Shown here: in pieces, positions 1 through 7,152 of the stretch | Position numbering within the stretch: the stretch's first letter is position 1 | Layout: every line of letters starts with the position of its first letter | NCBI GenBank assembly: GCA_001986395.2 | Contig: MQVO02000274.1 | Location: forward strand, 1 to 12,248 | Origin: Irpex lacteus | Taxonomy: Eukaryota > Basidiomycota > Agaricomycetes > Polyporales > Irpicaceae | Length of the DNA stretch: 12,248 nt | Direction of reading: 5' to 3' | Notes under the pieces: model-generated | The model's input: the letters and a program-made list of their open reading frames with translations, nothing else | What the model was told of the DNA's origin: nothing | The model's database searches: none | Translations under genes and position numbers: made by a program

Positions 1-738
1 GCTCTGGAACGCGAAATACAGGCCCTGAAGCGCGAGTATCAGCATAGGGACCATTGGAACACCACTCACCACTCCTCCTATGCCCATCCGCTTGATCCGA
101 CTCCAGTTCCGCCCTCTCCACAAGTTCCTTCGCCACTGCAGCCATCCCCCCTTGTTTCCCATCCCGGTTCCTTGCCTTCCTCGAACGCGCAGTGCATCGA
201 CCTCGGACCTATCCCAGAGGACCTGGAAGCCCTTCTGCAACCTGTCCGTCGTTCCACCACCACCTATGTAGCTGTTCCGTCCCTTGAGGAGTCCACTACA
301 ACCTCTAATGTGCTGCAGACGGCGCCGGAACTGGTTCCGCTTCAGCCACCGGATCACGACCTGCTGAGCCCTGCAGAGGGTACAGAAGTCGATCCTGAGT
401 TCCTCTATCGCTACTGCAAGGCTCTAATAGAGTCACGAGTACGAGCCCTCCGCTCGCAGCAACGAACCGCGGCCTTATCCGACGTCTCCAGTGTTGCTGA
501 GGTGGAGCAACCAAGCCTTACTCAGAACTATTCCGGGGCCAGCGCAGTTTCCGTGGAAGACTCCGGAACACCTCCGGAACACTCTCTGCAGCCTAATACA
601 CGGGATCCGACCTTCCTTGCTACTTCCCTGTCACCTACAATGTCGCCTGAGGAGCTCTTGGTGGAACTACCCTTTGCAGACTTGGATCTTGTATCCACCC
701 TTCCTACGTGTCAGAGGGCCATTCAGAGGCTAGTTTAA
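1..738 (+). CDS. Element A Gag-like ORF, C-terminal part (left copy)
   Basis: Frame 1 is open from the first base to a TAA at 736-738. It continues the gag-like ORF whose 5' part lies at 10523-11648. The opening residues (ALEREIQALKREY) are charged and could form a short coiled coil. A Pro/Ser-rich stretch follows, then an acidic region (for example EVDPEFLYRYCKALIESRV, about 388-444). In the right copy the same place reads a stop at 11646-11648 because one C is missing from a run of three. The left copy therefore shows that the ORF can read on. I recognise no domain in this C-terminal part. The next open frame overlaps it from 651, in the -1 frame. Confidence 0.65.
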   Translation, partial: ALEREIQALKREYQHRDHWNTTHHSSYAHPLDPTPVPPSPQVPSPLQPSPLVSHPGSLPSSNAQCIDLGPIPEDLEALLQPVRRSTTTYVAVPSLEESTTTSNVLQTAPELVPLQPPDHDLLSPAEGTEVDPEFLYRYCKALIESRVRALRSQQRTAALSDVSSVAEVEQPSLTQNYSGASAVSVEDSGTPPEHSLQPNTRDPTFLATSLSPTMSPEELLVELPFADLDLVSTLPTCQRAIQRLV

Positions 739-1256
739 GCCCGGATCACACTTCCGCCACGCATCCGGACCTCCCTCCTAGTGTTCCATTGTCCTACAGT
801 GCTGCTACAGCAGTCAATCCGGATTTGGCGTTGGATCCGCTGGAACGAGCAGAAGACACACCGGAAGGTCCATTCTGGCTGTGGTGGCTTATGGTATGGC
901 TACTGTCCGCTCTGTTGGTCTTTCCGGCCTTGCTCCTACATCCGTTGTGGGTATGGTGGCGGATTGGCAAGCCAGCAGCTGCAACAGAGTCATGGAACGT
1001 CGCACTGACGGACTGGGAGCCTCATACCTCAACGTGGGGTGCTGTCTTGACGACAATGGCAGCCCTTTACGTTCTCTACGGCATATGGCTGGTATTCCGG
1101 AAGTTGTTGCGCTGTTCCGTGGTGGATCCGCCCTCTAGTGTTCCGTTCCATGGCACGGATCCGGAGTCTTGTGTTCCAGTCTGGGACATGGTCGCGGTAA
1201 CGGATCCGGACTTATTTCTACATCTGACTCCTGTGCCACGGGTCCGGGAGGGTTAG
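708..1256 (+). CDS. Element A second open frame: protein with two hydrophobic segments
   Basis: The frame is open from 651 (after a TGA at 648-650) to a TAG at 1254-1256, overlapping the end of the gag-like ORF in the -1 frame. It has no ATG before the first hydrophobic segment; position 708 is GTG. It is therefore either read as a frameshifted extension of Gag or the break is a sequencing indel. Counting from 708, residues about 57-84 (nt 876-959) form a Trp/Leu-rich segment (WLWWLMVWLLSALLVFPALL) and residues about 111-131 (nt 1038-1100) a second one (LTTMAALYVLYGIWLVF). Both look like membrane helices, with acidic Pro-rich sequence around them. I do not recognise a family. An envelope-like or membrane-anchoring role is speculation. 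The unusual composition and the long open frame support coding. Confidence 0.5.
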   Translation: MSEGHSEASLSPDHTSATHPDLPPSVPLSYSAATAVNPDLALDPLERAEDTPEGPFWLWWLMVWLLSALLVFPALLLHPLWVWWRIGKPAAATESWNVALTDWEPHTSTWGAVLTTMAALYVLYGIWLVFRKLLRCSVVDPPSSVPFHGTDPESCVPVWDMVAVTDPDLFLHLTPVPRVREG

Positions 1257-1390
1257 GCCCACTCTGCTCCTCCTTCTTCCTTTGTTTTCTTTTCACAAAC
1301 GGACTCTTTCGATTGCTTCTTACCTTGAAAGGTAGTTGCCTCTTTGTGATTGTGTTTCGACTTCTCCAACCGCAGCCTGCCAGTCCGAGC

Positions 1391-1410
1391 TTCAGTAGGG
1401 AGGACGGGGT
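1391..1410 (+). repeat. Second polypurine-like tract in element A
   Basis: The first 14 bases match the terminal polypurine tract region exactly, 107 bases upstream of it, and G-rich sequence (CGGGGT) follows. It could be an auxiliary plus-strand primer site or the remains of a local duplication. Position and identity are seen; function is inferred. Confidence 0.5.
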
Positions 1411-1500
1411 AGGTGACGAGGTTGTTCCCCTTTTGTTTCTTTTCTACTATACCTCTCCTTTACTCACAGATTCAGCCAGTCGGGGACGACTTGGTATTTC

Positions 1501-1514
1501 AGTAGGGAGGAGGA
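1501..1514 (+). promoter_or_regulatory. Polypurine tract of element A
   Basis: AG-rich bases (AGTAGGGAGGAGGA, with one T) lie immediately before the LTR start TGATAC at 1515. This is where the plus-strand DNA primer of an LTR element belongs. The boundary is fixed by comparison: upstream of the other LTR copy (9154 and before) the sequence is unrelated. Confidence 0.75.
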
Positions 1515-2666
1515 TGATACGCCCAAAAATGCGCTGCAGCTGCATGGATCCCCTTTCCGCCCAAGTCAACCATCTGTGCCCTCCTCTGGGTCCTGCATGG
1601 CATCCGCTCGTTCCATTCCGTTCCGTTCCGCTCGGGTGTTCCGTTCCGTCCTCGCCTTGGTTCCGTTCCGTCCTCGTCGCCTTTCCACCCTTCTCTGCTG
1701 CAGCAACCCCCTGGCGCACCTTCTCCCACGTGTACAGGAGCCTTATGGATCAAATCTGGCCACTACCACCCCAATCTGATCAATCCTGCACGTGTCCGCT
1801 TTCGGGAACCTCGGATTGACGTTTCGGCCGATGTTATTGCAACCGCAACTAGTTCCTCCCCTGCCTCTATCAAGTCCGTCATCCATTGGCTGGTTTTGTA
1901 CCTTTCCATATGCTCTCTTATGTTCCGGATCCCTTTCCTTTCCTTGCCACCGGACACTTTCCTTTTAGGTGTAGGGCACAATTTTACACATATACTGCAT
2001 GTACCTGTTGATAGCAACCCAAGAGACCTCTCCCCCAGACTGTCACCACCTCAATTCTGCGCTCCCTTGTGTCTTCTTGAGCTTCCACTGCGTTTCCTAC
2101 TGCGTCCCCTGCGTTTCCGGCGACTTTGTGGTCATTGGCAGACCACTCAACCATTGCGTTTGCGACTGCGATTGCGTTTTACTGCGTCCCGGTGTGTCCG
2201 GACTTTGTGTTTCTTATCCCCCCTTGGTTCCCCTGCTTCTCCCCTGCGTTCCATTGCGATTGTCTTGCGTTCCTTTGGCGTTGTGCCCATTCCACCCTTC
2301 CCCTAGAGCTTCTACTTCATATCTTCTGCCCCATTGCAGTTCCAATCCGTTGTGTTGAGCTTATACTGTGTTCCATTCCGTTCCATTCCATCCTTCTAGT
2401 TGTGTTGCAGTTCCGCTCCTTTCATTCCGTTCTGTTCCGTCCTTTTTGCGTGTTCCGTTCCGTTCCGCTCTTTTTGTTCCGTGCGTTCCGTGCGTTCCAT
2501 CCGTTCCTTGTGTTCTGTTCCTCTGTAGAGTCTTTAGAGTCAGATTTGGGACTCAGAGACCCCTCGCATCACTATACACTCCCCCCCATTGTACTAGCCA
2601 CGTTATCGCTCCTCCTAGGGGTTAGGTGGTTAGTTGGTTGTCTTCTGGGCGCGGCTAGGTGTCTCA
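1515..2666 (+). repeat. 3' LTR of element A (1152 bp)
   Basis: It begins TGATACGCCC and ends GTGTCTCA, and is a direct repeat of 9155-10302. The four differences I find are each one extra base in a homopolymer here: G near 1637, T near 2180, C near 2220, C near 2585. I saw no substitution. A polypurine tract precedes it and TCGC follows. It is long for a fungal LTR and unusually rich in the pentamer TTCCG and relatives (about 1608-1680 and 2370-2515). An imperfect hairpin can form from 2530-2541 with 2550-2560. The long open frames within it are by-products of biased composition and are not called as genes. Confidence 0.93.
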
Positions 2667-2670
2667 TCGC
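2667..2670 (+). repeat. Target-site duplication of element A, left (TCGC)
   Basis: TCGC directly follows the end of the A 3' LTR and also directly precedes the A 5' LTR at 9151-9154. It is 4 bases, or 5 (ATCGC) if the final A of the LTR is counted as target. Ty3-like elements usually give 4-6. Confidence 0.75.
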
Positions 2671-2805
2671 TAGTCCCTTGACGTCGGTGCTCACACACAC
2701 CACACTTGTCTCTGCGAGGGTCCTGTTTAGTTGTTAGATACTTTTGTTACGCGACCTCGTTACTCTCGACATCGAGCGAGCTCTAGCCTGGTCATAGTCG
2801 TGACA
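2667..2805 (+). repeat. 3' end of the 5' LTR of element B
   Basis: The end is set by GTCGTGACA (2797-2805), the exact reverse complement of TGTCACGAC, which starts the 3' LTR at 8753. A primer binding site follows two bases later. The upstream portion of this LTR is displaced by element A. The piece does not match 8753-9154, because it is the complementary end (R/U5 side) of the LTR; the two pieces overlap only in TCGC. Confidence 0.8.
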
Positions 2806-2807
2806 TT

Positions 2808-2818
2808 AGGTCGAAACT
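2808..2818 (+). promoter_or_regulatory. Self-primer binding site of element B (Tf1/sushi type)
   Basis: AGGTCGAAACT lies two bases downstream of the LTR end. No TGG-type tRNA complement is found at the expected place. The site is the exact reverse complement of AGTTTCGACCT at 9065-9075 in the 3' LTR, which lies about 30-35 bases downstream of a TATA box, where the transcript should begin. In Tf1 of fission yeast, and in related elements, the first 11 nucleotides of the RNA fold back on such a site and, after RNase H cleavage, prime minus-strand synthesis. The length of 11 matches Tf1. Confidence 0.8.
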
Positions 2819-3656
2819 CCTTTACTCGCCCAGACAAGACTCGTATCACTTTCACTTTCACATTCCTGAGTAGACCGACGTGCGCAAACGGTCATTGCAG
2901 TACTACGTAGGCTTGGTAACCACCCTTGAGAGGGACCAAGCTTTAGAACTCCATACTCACCAACCCCCTGTTGTGTTGCCTAGTCACCCGACACCTGCCG
3001 TTGTAAGAGTTAGGCTCGTTCGGAGATATACTCCCGAGTTTCAAGCAGAGTAACATCTGTTTGACGTAGCGCGGTATCTCCTCACCACGGGAGCAAAACT
3101 ACCGGTTACGAACTTAAGCACAGATCCGCGTACGCGGGGGAAACCAGGTGTTAAGGGAACGAAAGCACGCAAGGGAGGCGTTCTCGAAGCTCGTGTCTTC
3201 TTGAACCAAACGGCAACCAGGAAGCTGGTAAACAGCCGTGGGTAAAACATAATCAGTAACTCCTGTCCGTAGTAGTGTGACGCACGTGGTAGTAGAAAGT
3301 CGCACGTTGGAAAACTCGCCACCATTTCCCATCTTCCGTGTTACGAGCACCCGCATGTCTACGACGAAGACGAGAGAGTAGACTGTTGGGATAATAGGGA
3401 GACAAACCAACTCTTTGACTGCGCAGAACAACCGTGCCCTAACCGGTATCACCAGCCACCAACCGACCTACAACTAGTTAAACGATACTCGGGCTTCGAA
3501 CGGTGTCTACCAGATCAGCATCCTCGAGACATTCAAACTGCCGTCAACACAGCGCTCCCACCGTCGCCGCAGTACTCGCGCGCACCCACGCCTATTCCTT
3601 CACCGATCAACGTCAGCCCTACCCCACAATCCCTACCTTCTCCGACTACGCCCACA
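2819..3656 (+). other. Element B 5' leader (838 bases)
   Basis: It lies between the primer site and the gag ATG. The frame of gag is open upstream from 3276 but has no ATG before 3657. The last 120 or so bases in that frame would encode Pro/Ser-rich residues, so a longer Gag with an unusual start or a lost start is possible. Long antisense frames exist (3041-3452) but show nothing protein-like. A perfect 12-base palindrome CCGCGTACGCGG lies at 3126-3137. No other feature is seen. Confidence 0.6.
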
Positions 3657-4741
3657 ATGGAAGGTCAAGGCCAACAACCCCAACAAGTCCCACCAGCGCC
3701 CGTGCAGGCGCCAGTAGCTGCACCAGATCCAACTCTGATCGCTGCCATAGTTGCTGCAGTCCAGGCTGCTATGCAGAACGTTCCCCCACCCCAAATCAAT
3801 GTCAACCCCGCAGCTGACTCCGTAAAGCCTGGGAAGTACAAAGGAGAACGTGGTCGAGACCTAGATCGCTTCATCTCACAATGTGATGCATACTGGGTCA
3901 CAGCCAACGTCATCGAAGACCGCAAGAAAATCCTCACTGCTCTGGGTCTTCTGGAAGGATCAGCAGCTCATTGGGCTATTGGCATCACAGACTTCATGGC
4001 CGCCCAAGGGGGGCTCTGCCTAACGACGTCTCCACCTGGGACCAGTTCAAAGAACAACTTCGAAAATTCTTTGGTGATGCTACCCCAGAAGACTCCGCGA
4101 TCATCGAGCTCACCAAGCTCTGCAACCTCGAGCCCAGAGAAAGGAATGCTCGGGACGTCGCTGCGTATGTCACTGAGTTTCGTACCCTGGTCAACCGAAT
4201 CTCTGGGTTGTCAGGAAAAGACAAGGAGATCAGGTTCACCTCTGGACTCCCAAATTGGTTGTATACTCGTTTGGCCACAGCAGAAACACCTCCTACCACG
4301 TACGACGAGTGGCAGGAACGAGCCCTCAAGGCCTATGCAGCCAACCAGAGAGTACGAGAACGCGAGGCAGCGGACAAAAAGTCCCCCTCCACGCCCTCTA
4401 CGTCCAGAACCACTACGACGCAACGAGCTCCAGTCTTCCAGCCTGCACCGCGACCCACCAACTCGGGCCCAGTCCCAATGGAAGTAGATGCTTCGCAGAC
4501 TCGGCAGTATCGTGCCGACACGAAGTGTTACAACTGTGACAAGGTGACAAACCCACCTCACATGGCCCGGGAATGCCCCGAACCTCCACGTCGTCGTCGT
4601 CCTCGAGTAGCAGCCAATACAACTGCCACCGCGGCATCGTCCTCGGCAGACTCAGAAGAAATCATCGCCAATATGAGGGACACGATTGACGCGTTGAAGA
4701 AGGAGCTTGACGAGCTCAAAAAGGCTAAAGAGGATTTTTGA
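3657..4741 (+). CDS. gag: Gag of element B (one frameshift)
   Basis: This is the structural capsid protein of the particle in which reverse transcription occurs. The start ATG at 3657 opens a Gln/Pro-rich N-terminus. The capsid region begins with KPGKYKGERGRDLDRFISQC (from about 3825), a form typical of fungal Ty3/gypsy Gag. The frame then changes at the G6 run at 4007-4014; one more G would keep it. The second part (STWDQFKEQLRKFFGD onwards) completes the capsid domain. A zinc knuckle follows: Cys at 4526 and 4535, His at 4559, Cys at 4574. Its spacing is CX2CX7HX4C, three residues longer than the usual CX2CX4HX4C. After an Arg-rich patch (about 4585-4605), a Lys/Glu/Leu-rich coiled coil (about 4645-4738) ends at TGA 4739-4741. 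Pol follows in the -1 frame. Confidence 0.88.
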
Positions 4742-5148
4742 GAAGGGCCGTTCTTAGAGCTACGCAAGTCCGACCCCGTATACCATGTAACAACAAATTC
4801 GATGTACTCGCCGATTGTATTTATGAGACAGGTTCGGAATCAGAGCATTTCCACGTACCCATCACAGTCTCCGGTGTGCGAAGATCGAAGGAAGTCGTAG
4901 CAATGGTGGACAGTGGAGCATCCACCCTGTTCATCAACAAGAGGTTCGTAGAAGAAAACCGTATACGAACAAGGAAACTCAGGGAACCAATCCCTGTGTA
5001 CAACATCGATGGGACACCTAATCAGAACGGGTCCATCAGTGAAGTTGCCGTGCTCAACATGAGGATTGGGGAGAGCACGATGAGCGGACAGTATTCACGG
5101 TCACAAACATTGGCCCTGAAAATGTTATTATTGGAATCGACTGGTTGA
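4738..5148 (+). CDS. pol: Aspartic protease of element B (N-terminal part of pol)
   Basis: This domain cuts the Gag-Pol polyprotein. It shows the retropepsin active-site motif D-S-G-A (4909-4920) in the context AMVDSGASTLFIN. It is read -1 relative to gag, and no ATG opens it. A T5 run at 4735-4739 lies exactly at the gag stop, so it is reached either by ribosomal slippage or through a lost T. The correct frame changes at about 5068-5081 (an AG dinucleotide or G-run difference). The rest of the protease then reads in the frame of 5082 onwards, where [14 protein letters not shown] (about 5133-5174) is the conserved end of the fold. The original frame runs out at 5148 with unrelated residues. 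Confidence 0.85.
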   Translation: MRRAVLRATQVRPRIPCNNKFDVLADCIYETGSESEHFHVPITVSGVRRSKEVVAMVDSGASTLFINKRFVEENRIRTRKLREPIPVYNIDGTPNQNGSISEVAVLNMRIGESTMSGQYSRSQTLALKMLLLESTG

Positions 5149-5952
5149 GATATCATAATCCCAGCATCGATTGGTCAGAAGGGATACTCAGAATGGATGG
5201 GTGCCCTGAGGCTTGCGAAGCAAAGGACAGACTTCTGAAACCAGAATCGACGTGTAAGGGTGATACGGAGGTTCGGCTTACGGCCCCCGCACGTTCGAAG
5301 AAAGTTTCTAAAGAAAAGCCTAAGCAGAAGCAGCCAAAGCGGCTGGAAGTAGGAAAGGGATATATCCTTGAAGCGGACAATGTGGAAGAACCCACTGACG
5401 AGCAGGGTAATGACGAGACGTCCTTTGACCCAGAGAAGTTGGCAAAGCTCCAAGCCGCTACTCCAGTCACCCAAATTGGGGGAAAAGGCACTCCTCGTCA
5501 TTCAACCACTCATCATGAGTCTCTGTATGCGTCTCTATGCACTAAAGACGACAGGCTGTTTGTCATGGCTGGCTACACATACTCTACTGAGTTAGCCGAA
5601 GCCGAAGCCAAGTCTAGACCAACTAAGACGTTAGAAGAGATGATTCCGGAACAGTATCGAGAGCACATGCACGTATTCTCGAAGGCAGAATCAGAACGCC
5701 TTCCTGAACACAAGCCACATGACCATGCCATCGAGCTGACGCCAGAAGCAAAGGGCTTCCATGCAAAGGTTTACCCGTTGTCCCAGAACGAACAAGTTGA
5801 ACTTGACAAGTTTCTCAAGGAGAACTTGGAGAATTTCTCAAGGAGAACTTGGAGAAAGGGTACATTCGACCGTCTAAATCACCAATGGCGTCTCCCTTCT
5901 TCTTTGTCAAAAAGAAGGATGGAAGTCTTCGACCGTACAAGATTACCGAAAG
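5145..5952 (+). CDS. pol: Pol linker and N-terminal part of reverse transcriptase
   Basis: After the protease end comes a Lys/Glu-rich linker of about 150 residues with no recognised domain. A segment typical of gypsy elements follows: [20 protein letters not shown] (from about 5644), then [20 protein letters not shown] (from about 5728), which starts the reverse transcriptase fingers. At 5811-5856 a 23-base word is present twice in tandem and throws the frame off. The continuing frame from 5858 encodes [21 protein letters not shown] second break at about 5931-5936 (one base missing near GACCGTAC) moves it to the frame of the palm domain. Residues after 5834 in the original frame are spurious. 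Confidence 0.8.
5811..5856 (+). repeat. 23-base perfect tandem duplication in the reverse transcriptase region
   Basis: The word starting TTTCTCAAGGAGAACTTGG and ending AGAA occurs at 5811-5833 and again at 5834-5856. Its length is not a multiple of three, so it shifts the frame. The encoded KFLKENLE motif is doubled. Confidence 0.95.
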
Positions 5953-6729
5953 TTGAACGAGATGACCATCAAGAATCGATACCCACTACCCCTGATTTCC
6001 GAGTTAATGGACCGGTTGAAAGACTCCCGGTACTTTACCAAACTTGACGTTCGATGGGGATACAACAATGTTCGCATCAAGGAAGGAGACGAGTACAAGG
6101 CTGCCTTTGTTACCAACAGAGGATTGTTTGAACCCACGGTGATGTTCTTCGGGCTTACCAATTCGCCTGCAACGTTCCAGAACATGATGAACGACATCTT
6201 CGCAGATCTCGTTGCCGAAGGAAAGGTCACGGTGTATCTAGATGACATCCTGATCTTCTCCAACAATCTGGAAGAACACCGTACAGTAGTTCACGAAGTA
6301 CTCAGACGGCTCAGGGAACACGATCTATTCCTAAAGCCAGAAAAGTGCGAGTTTGAGCAAGCCTCTGTCGAGTATCTAGGAGTGATAGTTTCACACAATC
6401 GTATTCAGATGGATCCAGTGAAGGTTAAAGCCATCACTGAGTGGCCAACACCACAAAACCCATCCGATGTGAGACGTTTCCGTGGTTTTGCAAATTTCTA
6501 CCGAAGGTTCATCAAAGACTTCGGGAAAATCTGCAAACCCCTAGATCGACTGACAGGCAAAGAGCCTTGGAAGTGGGGAGCTGAAGAGCAAGCAGCGTTC
6601 GATGAGCTGAAAGGGAGATTTGCCACTCATCCAGTACTAGCCATGTGGGACTTCAACAAACCAACGCGTGTGGAGACAGACGCCTCTGGGTTTGCCACGG
6701 GCGGCGTACTTGAGCAAAAAACAGGATGA
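5953..6729 (+). CDS. pol: Reverse transcriptase palm, thumb and connection of element B
   Basis: RNA- and DNA-dependent DNA polymerase. It shows [15 protein letters not shown] with the first catalytic Asp at 6046-6048, the [13 protein letters not shown] block (about 6145-6183) and the YLDD box at 6235-6246 with the other two catalytic Asp. It then has [15 protein letters not shown] and the [17 protein letters not shown] thumb motif (from about 6472). All are standard for Ty3/gypsy. RNase H starts before the frame ends: its first Asp is in TDAS at 6679-6681. The frame is lost in the A6 run at 6716-6721; with five A's it would continue into the next block. Confidence 0.92.
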   Translation: MNEMTIKNRYPLPLISELMDRLKDSRYFTKLDVRWGYNNVRIKEGDEYKAAFVTNRGLFEPTVMFFGLTNSPATFQNMMNDIFADLVAEGKVTVYLDDILIFSNNLEEHRTVVHEVLRRLREHDLFLKPEKCEFEQASVEYLGVIVSHNRIQMDPVKVKAITEWPTPQNPSDVRRFRGFANFYRRFIKDFGKICKPLDRLTGKEPWKWGAEEQAAFDELKGRFATHPVLAMWDFNKPTRVETDASGFATGGVLEQKTG

Positions 6730-7135
6730 TGAGGCGTGGCACCCTGTAGCTTATCTGTCAGAAGGAATGACGGAAACTGAGCGTAACTACGAGATCTATG
6801 ATCGCGAACTTCTTGCAGTCGTTCGCGCGTTAGAGAGCTGGCGCCACTACTTGGAAGGGCTCCCTGAGAAGTTCATAGTCTATTCAGACCACAAGAACTT
6901 GGAGTACTGGACAAAAGCCAGAAACCTCACGCGACGACAAGCTCGGTGGGCGTTGTTCCTATCACGGTTCAACTTTGAAATTGTACCACGTCCAGGCAAA
7001 GCCATGGGTAAACCTGATGCCCTTACTCGGCGAAGCCAACATGAAGTCAAGGACGAGGATGACAATCAGAACCAAGTGATTCTGACGCCGGACAGGTTTC
7101 GGGGGCTGCCTCTCAACGGGGACATGCAAGGGTAG
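6668..7135 (+). CDS. pol: RNase H domain of element B
   Basis: It degrades the RNA strand of RNA-DNA hybrids and, in a self-priming element, would also free the primer. Real residues begin at about 6722. The catalytic set is visible across the break: Asp at 6679 (previous frame), Glu at 6806 (RELLAV), Asp at 6887 (SDHKNL) and Asp at 7016 (GKPDALTRR). The block [21 protein letters not shown] is typical of gypsy elements. The frame stops at TAG 7133-7135 because the G run at 7130-7132 appears one base short. The next frame carries on directly with the RNase H-integrase linker. Confidence 0.9.
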   Translation: MWRQTPLGLPRAAYLSKKQDDEAWHPVAYLSEGMTETERNYEIYDRELLAVVRALESWRHYLEGLPEKFIVYSDHKNLEYWTKARNLTRRQARWALFLSRFNFEIVPRPGKAMGKPDALTRRSQHEVKDEDDNQNQVILTPDRFRGLPLNGDMQG

Positions 7136-7152
7136 TACCGGATAGAAAGCTG

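Larger units (their letters stand above)
1257..1514 (+). other. Element A 3' untranslated segment
   Basis: This pyrimidine-rich stretch lies between the hydrophobic ORF and the 3' LTR. No convincing ORF fits it in context. It holds two copies of the same 14-base purine-rich word TTCAGTAGGGAGGA, at 1391-1404 and 1498-1511. The second abuts the LTR. Confidence 0.6.
1..2666 (+). mobile_element. Element A, left copy: 3' part of a gag-only LTR retrotransposon
   Basis: This is the downstream part of a non-autonomous LTR element: end of a gag-like ORF, a hydrophobic ORF, a polypurine tract and a complete 3' LTR. Bases 1-628 recur at 11622-12248, and the LTR recurs at 9155-10302 as the 5' LTR of the right copy. 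Joining the copies through the overlap gives LTR (1148) + internal (about 2832) + LTR (1152). I find no protease, reverse transcriptase, RNase H or integrase motif in either internal half, so the element would depend on enzymes from elsewhere. The 3' LTR is followed by TCGC (2667-2670), which also precedes the 5' LTR of the right copy, as expected of a target-site duplication. Family placement beyond 'LTR element with Gag' is not certain. Confidence 0.85.

Noticed and set aside
1608..1680. TTCCG/TTCCA runs as a CRISPR array or true satellite array
   Set aside because: There are no regular repeat-spacer units and the runs are short and interrupted; they belong to the LTR of a retrotransposon.
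1447..1753. Antisense ORFs across the A 3' end and LTR (repeated at 9084-9392)
   Set aside because: They are shadows of the GGAAC-rich complementary strand and straddle the PPT/LTR boundary in one copy and the B/A junction in the other.
2530..2560. Imperfect hairpin near the A LTR end as a transcription terminator
   Set aside because: The stem has mismatches, no T-run follows, and such a terminator is not expected in a fungal LTR; noted only within the LTR entry.
1896..2737. Several long open frames inside the A LTR (and equivalents at 9169-10367), up to about 350 codons
   Set aside because: They consist of low-complexity Phe/Arg/Ser/Val/Pro repeats from the TTCCG pentamer, differ between the two LTR copies because of homopolymer changes, and lie within an LTR.
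2914..2925. TGGTAACCACCC as a tRNA-type primer binding site for B
   Set aside because: It lies 109 bases past the LTR end; the site adjacent to the LTR that matches the predicted RNA 5' end is far better supported.
2671..3100. Search for a second copy of 8753-9154 as the 5' LTR of B
   Set aside because: No match exists. This first suggested a missing LTR, but the GTCGTGACA end and the TCGC junction show that the two pieces are opposite ends of one LTR.
3041..3452. Two overlapping antisense ORFs in the B leader
   Set aside because: They have no recognisable motif, no strand context and no support besides length; the region is explained as leader.
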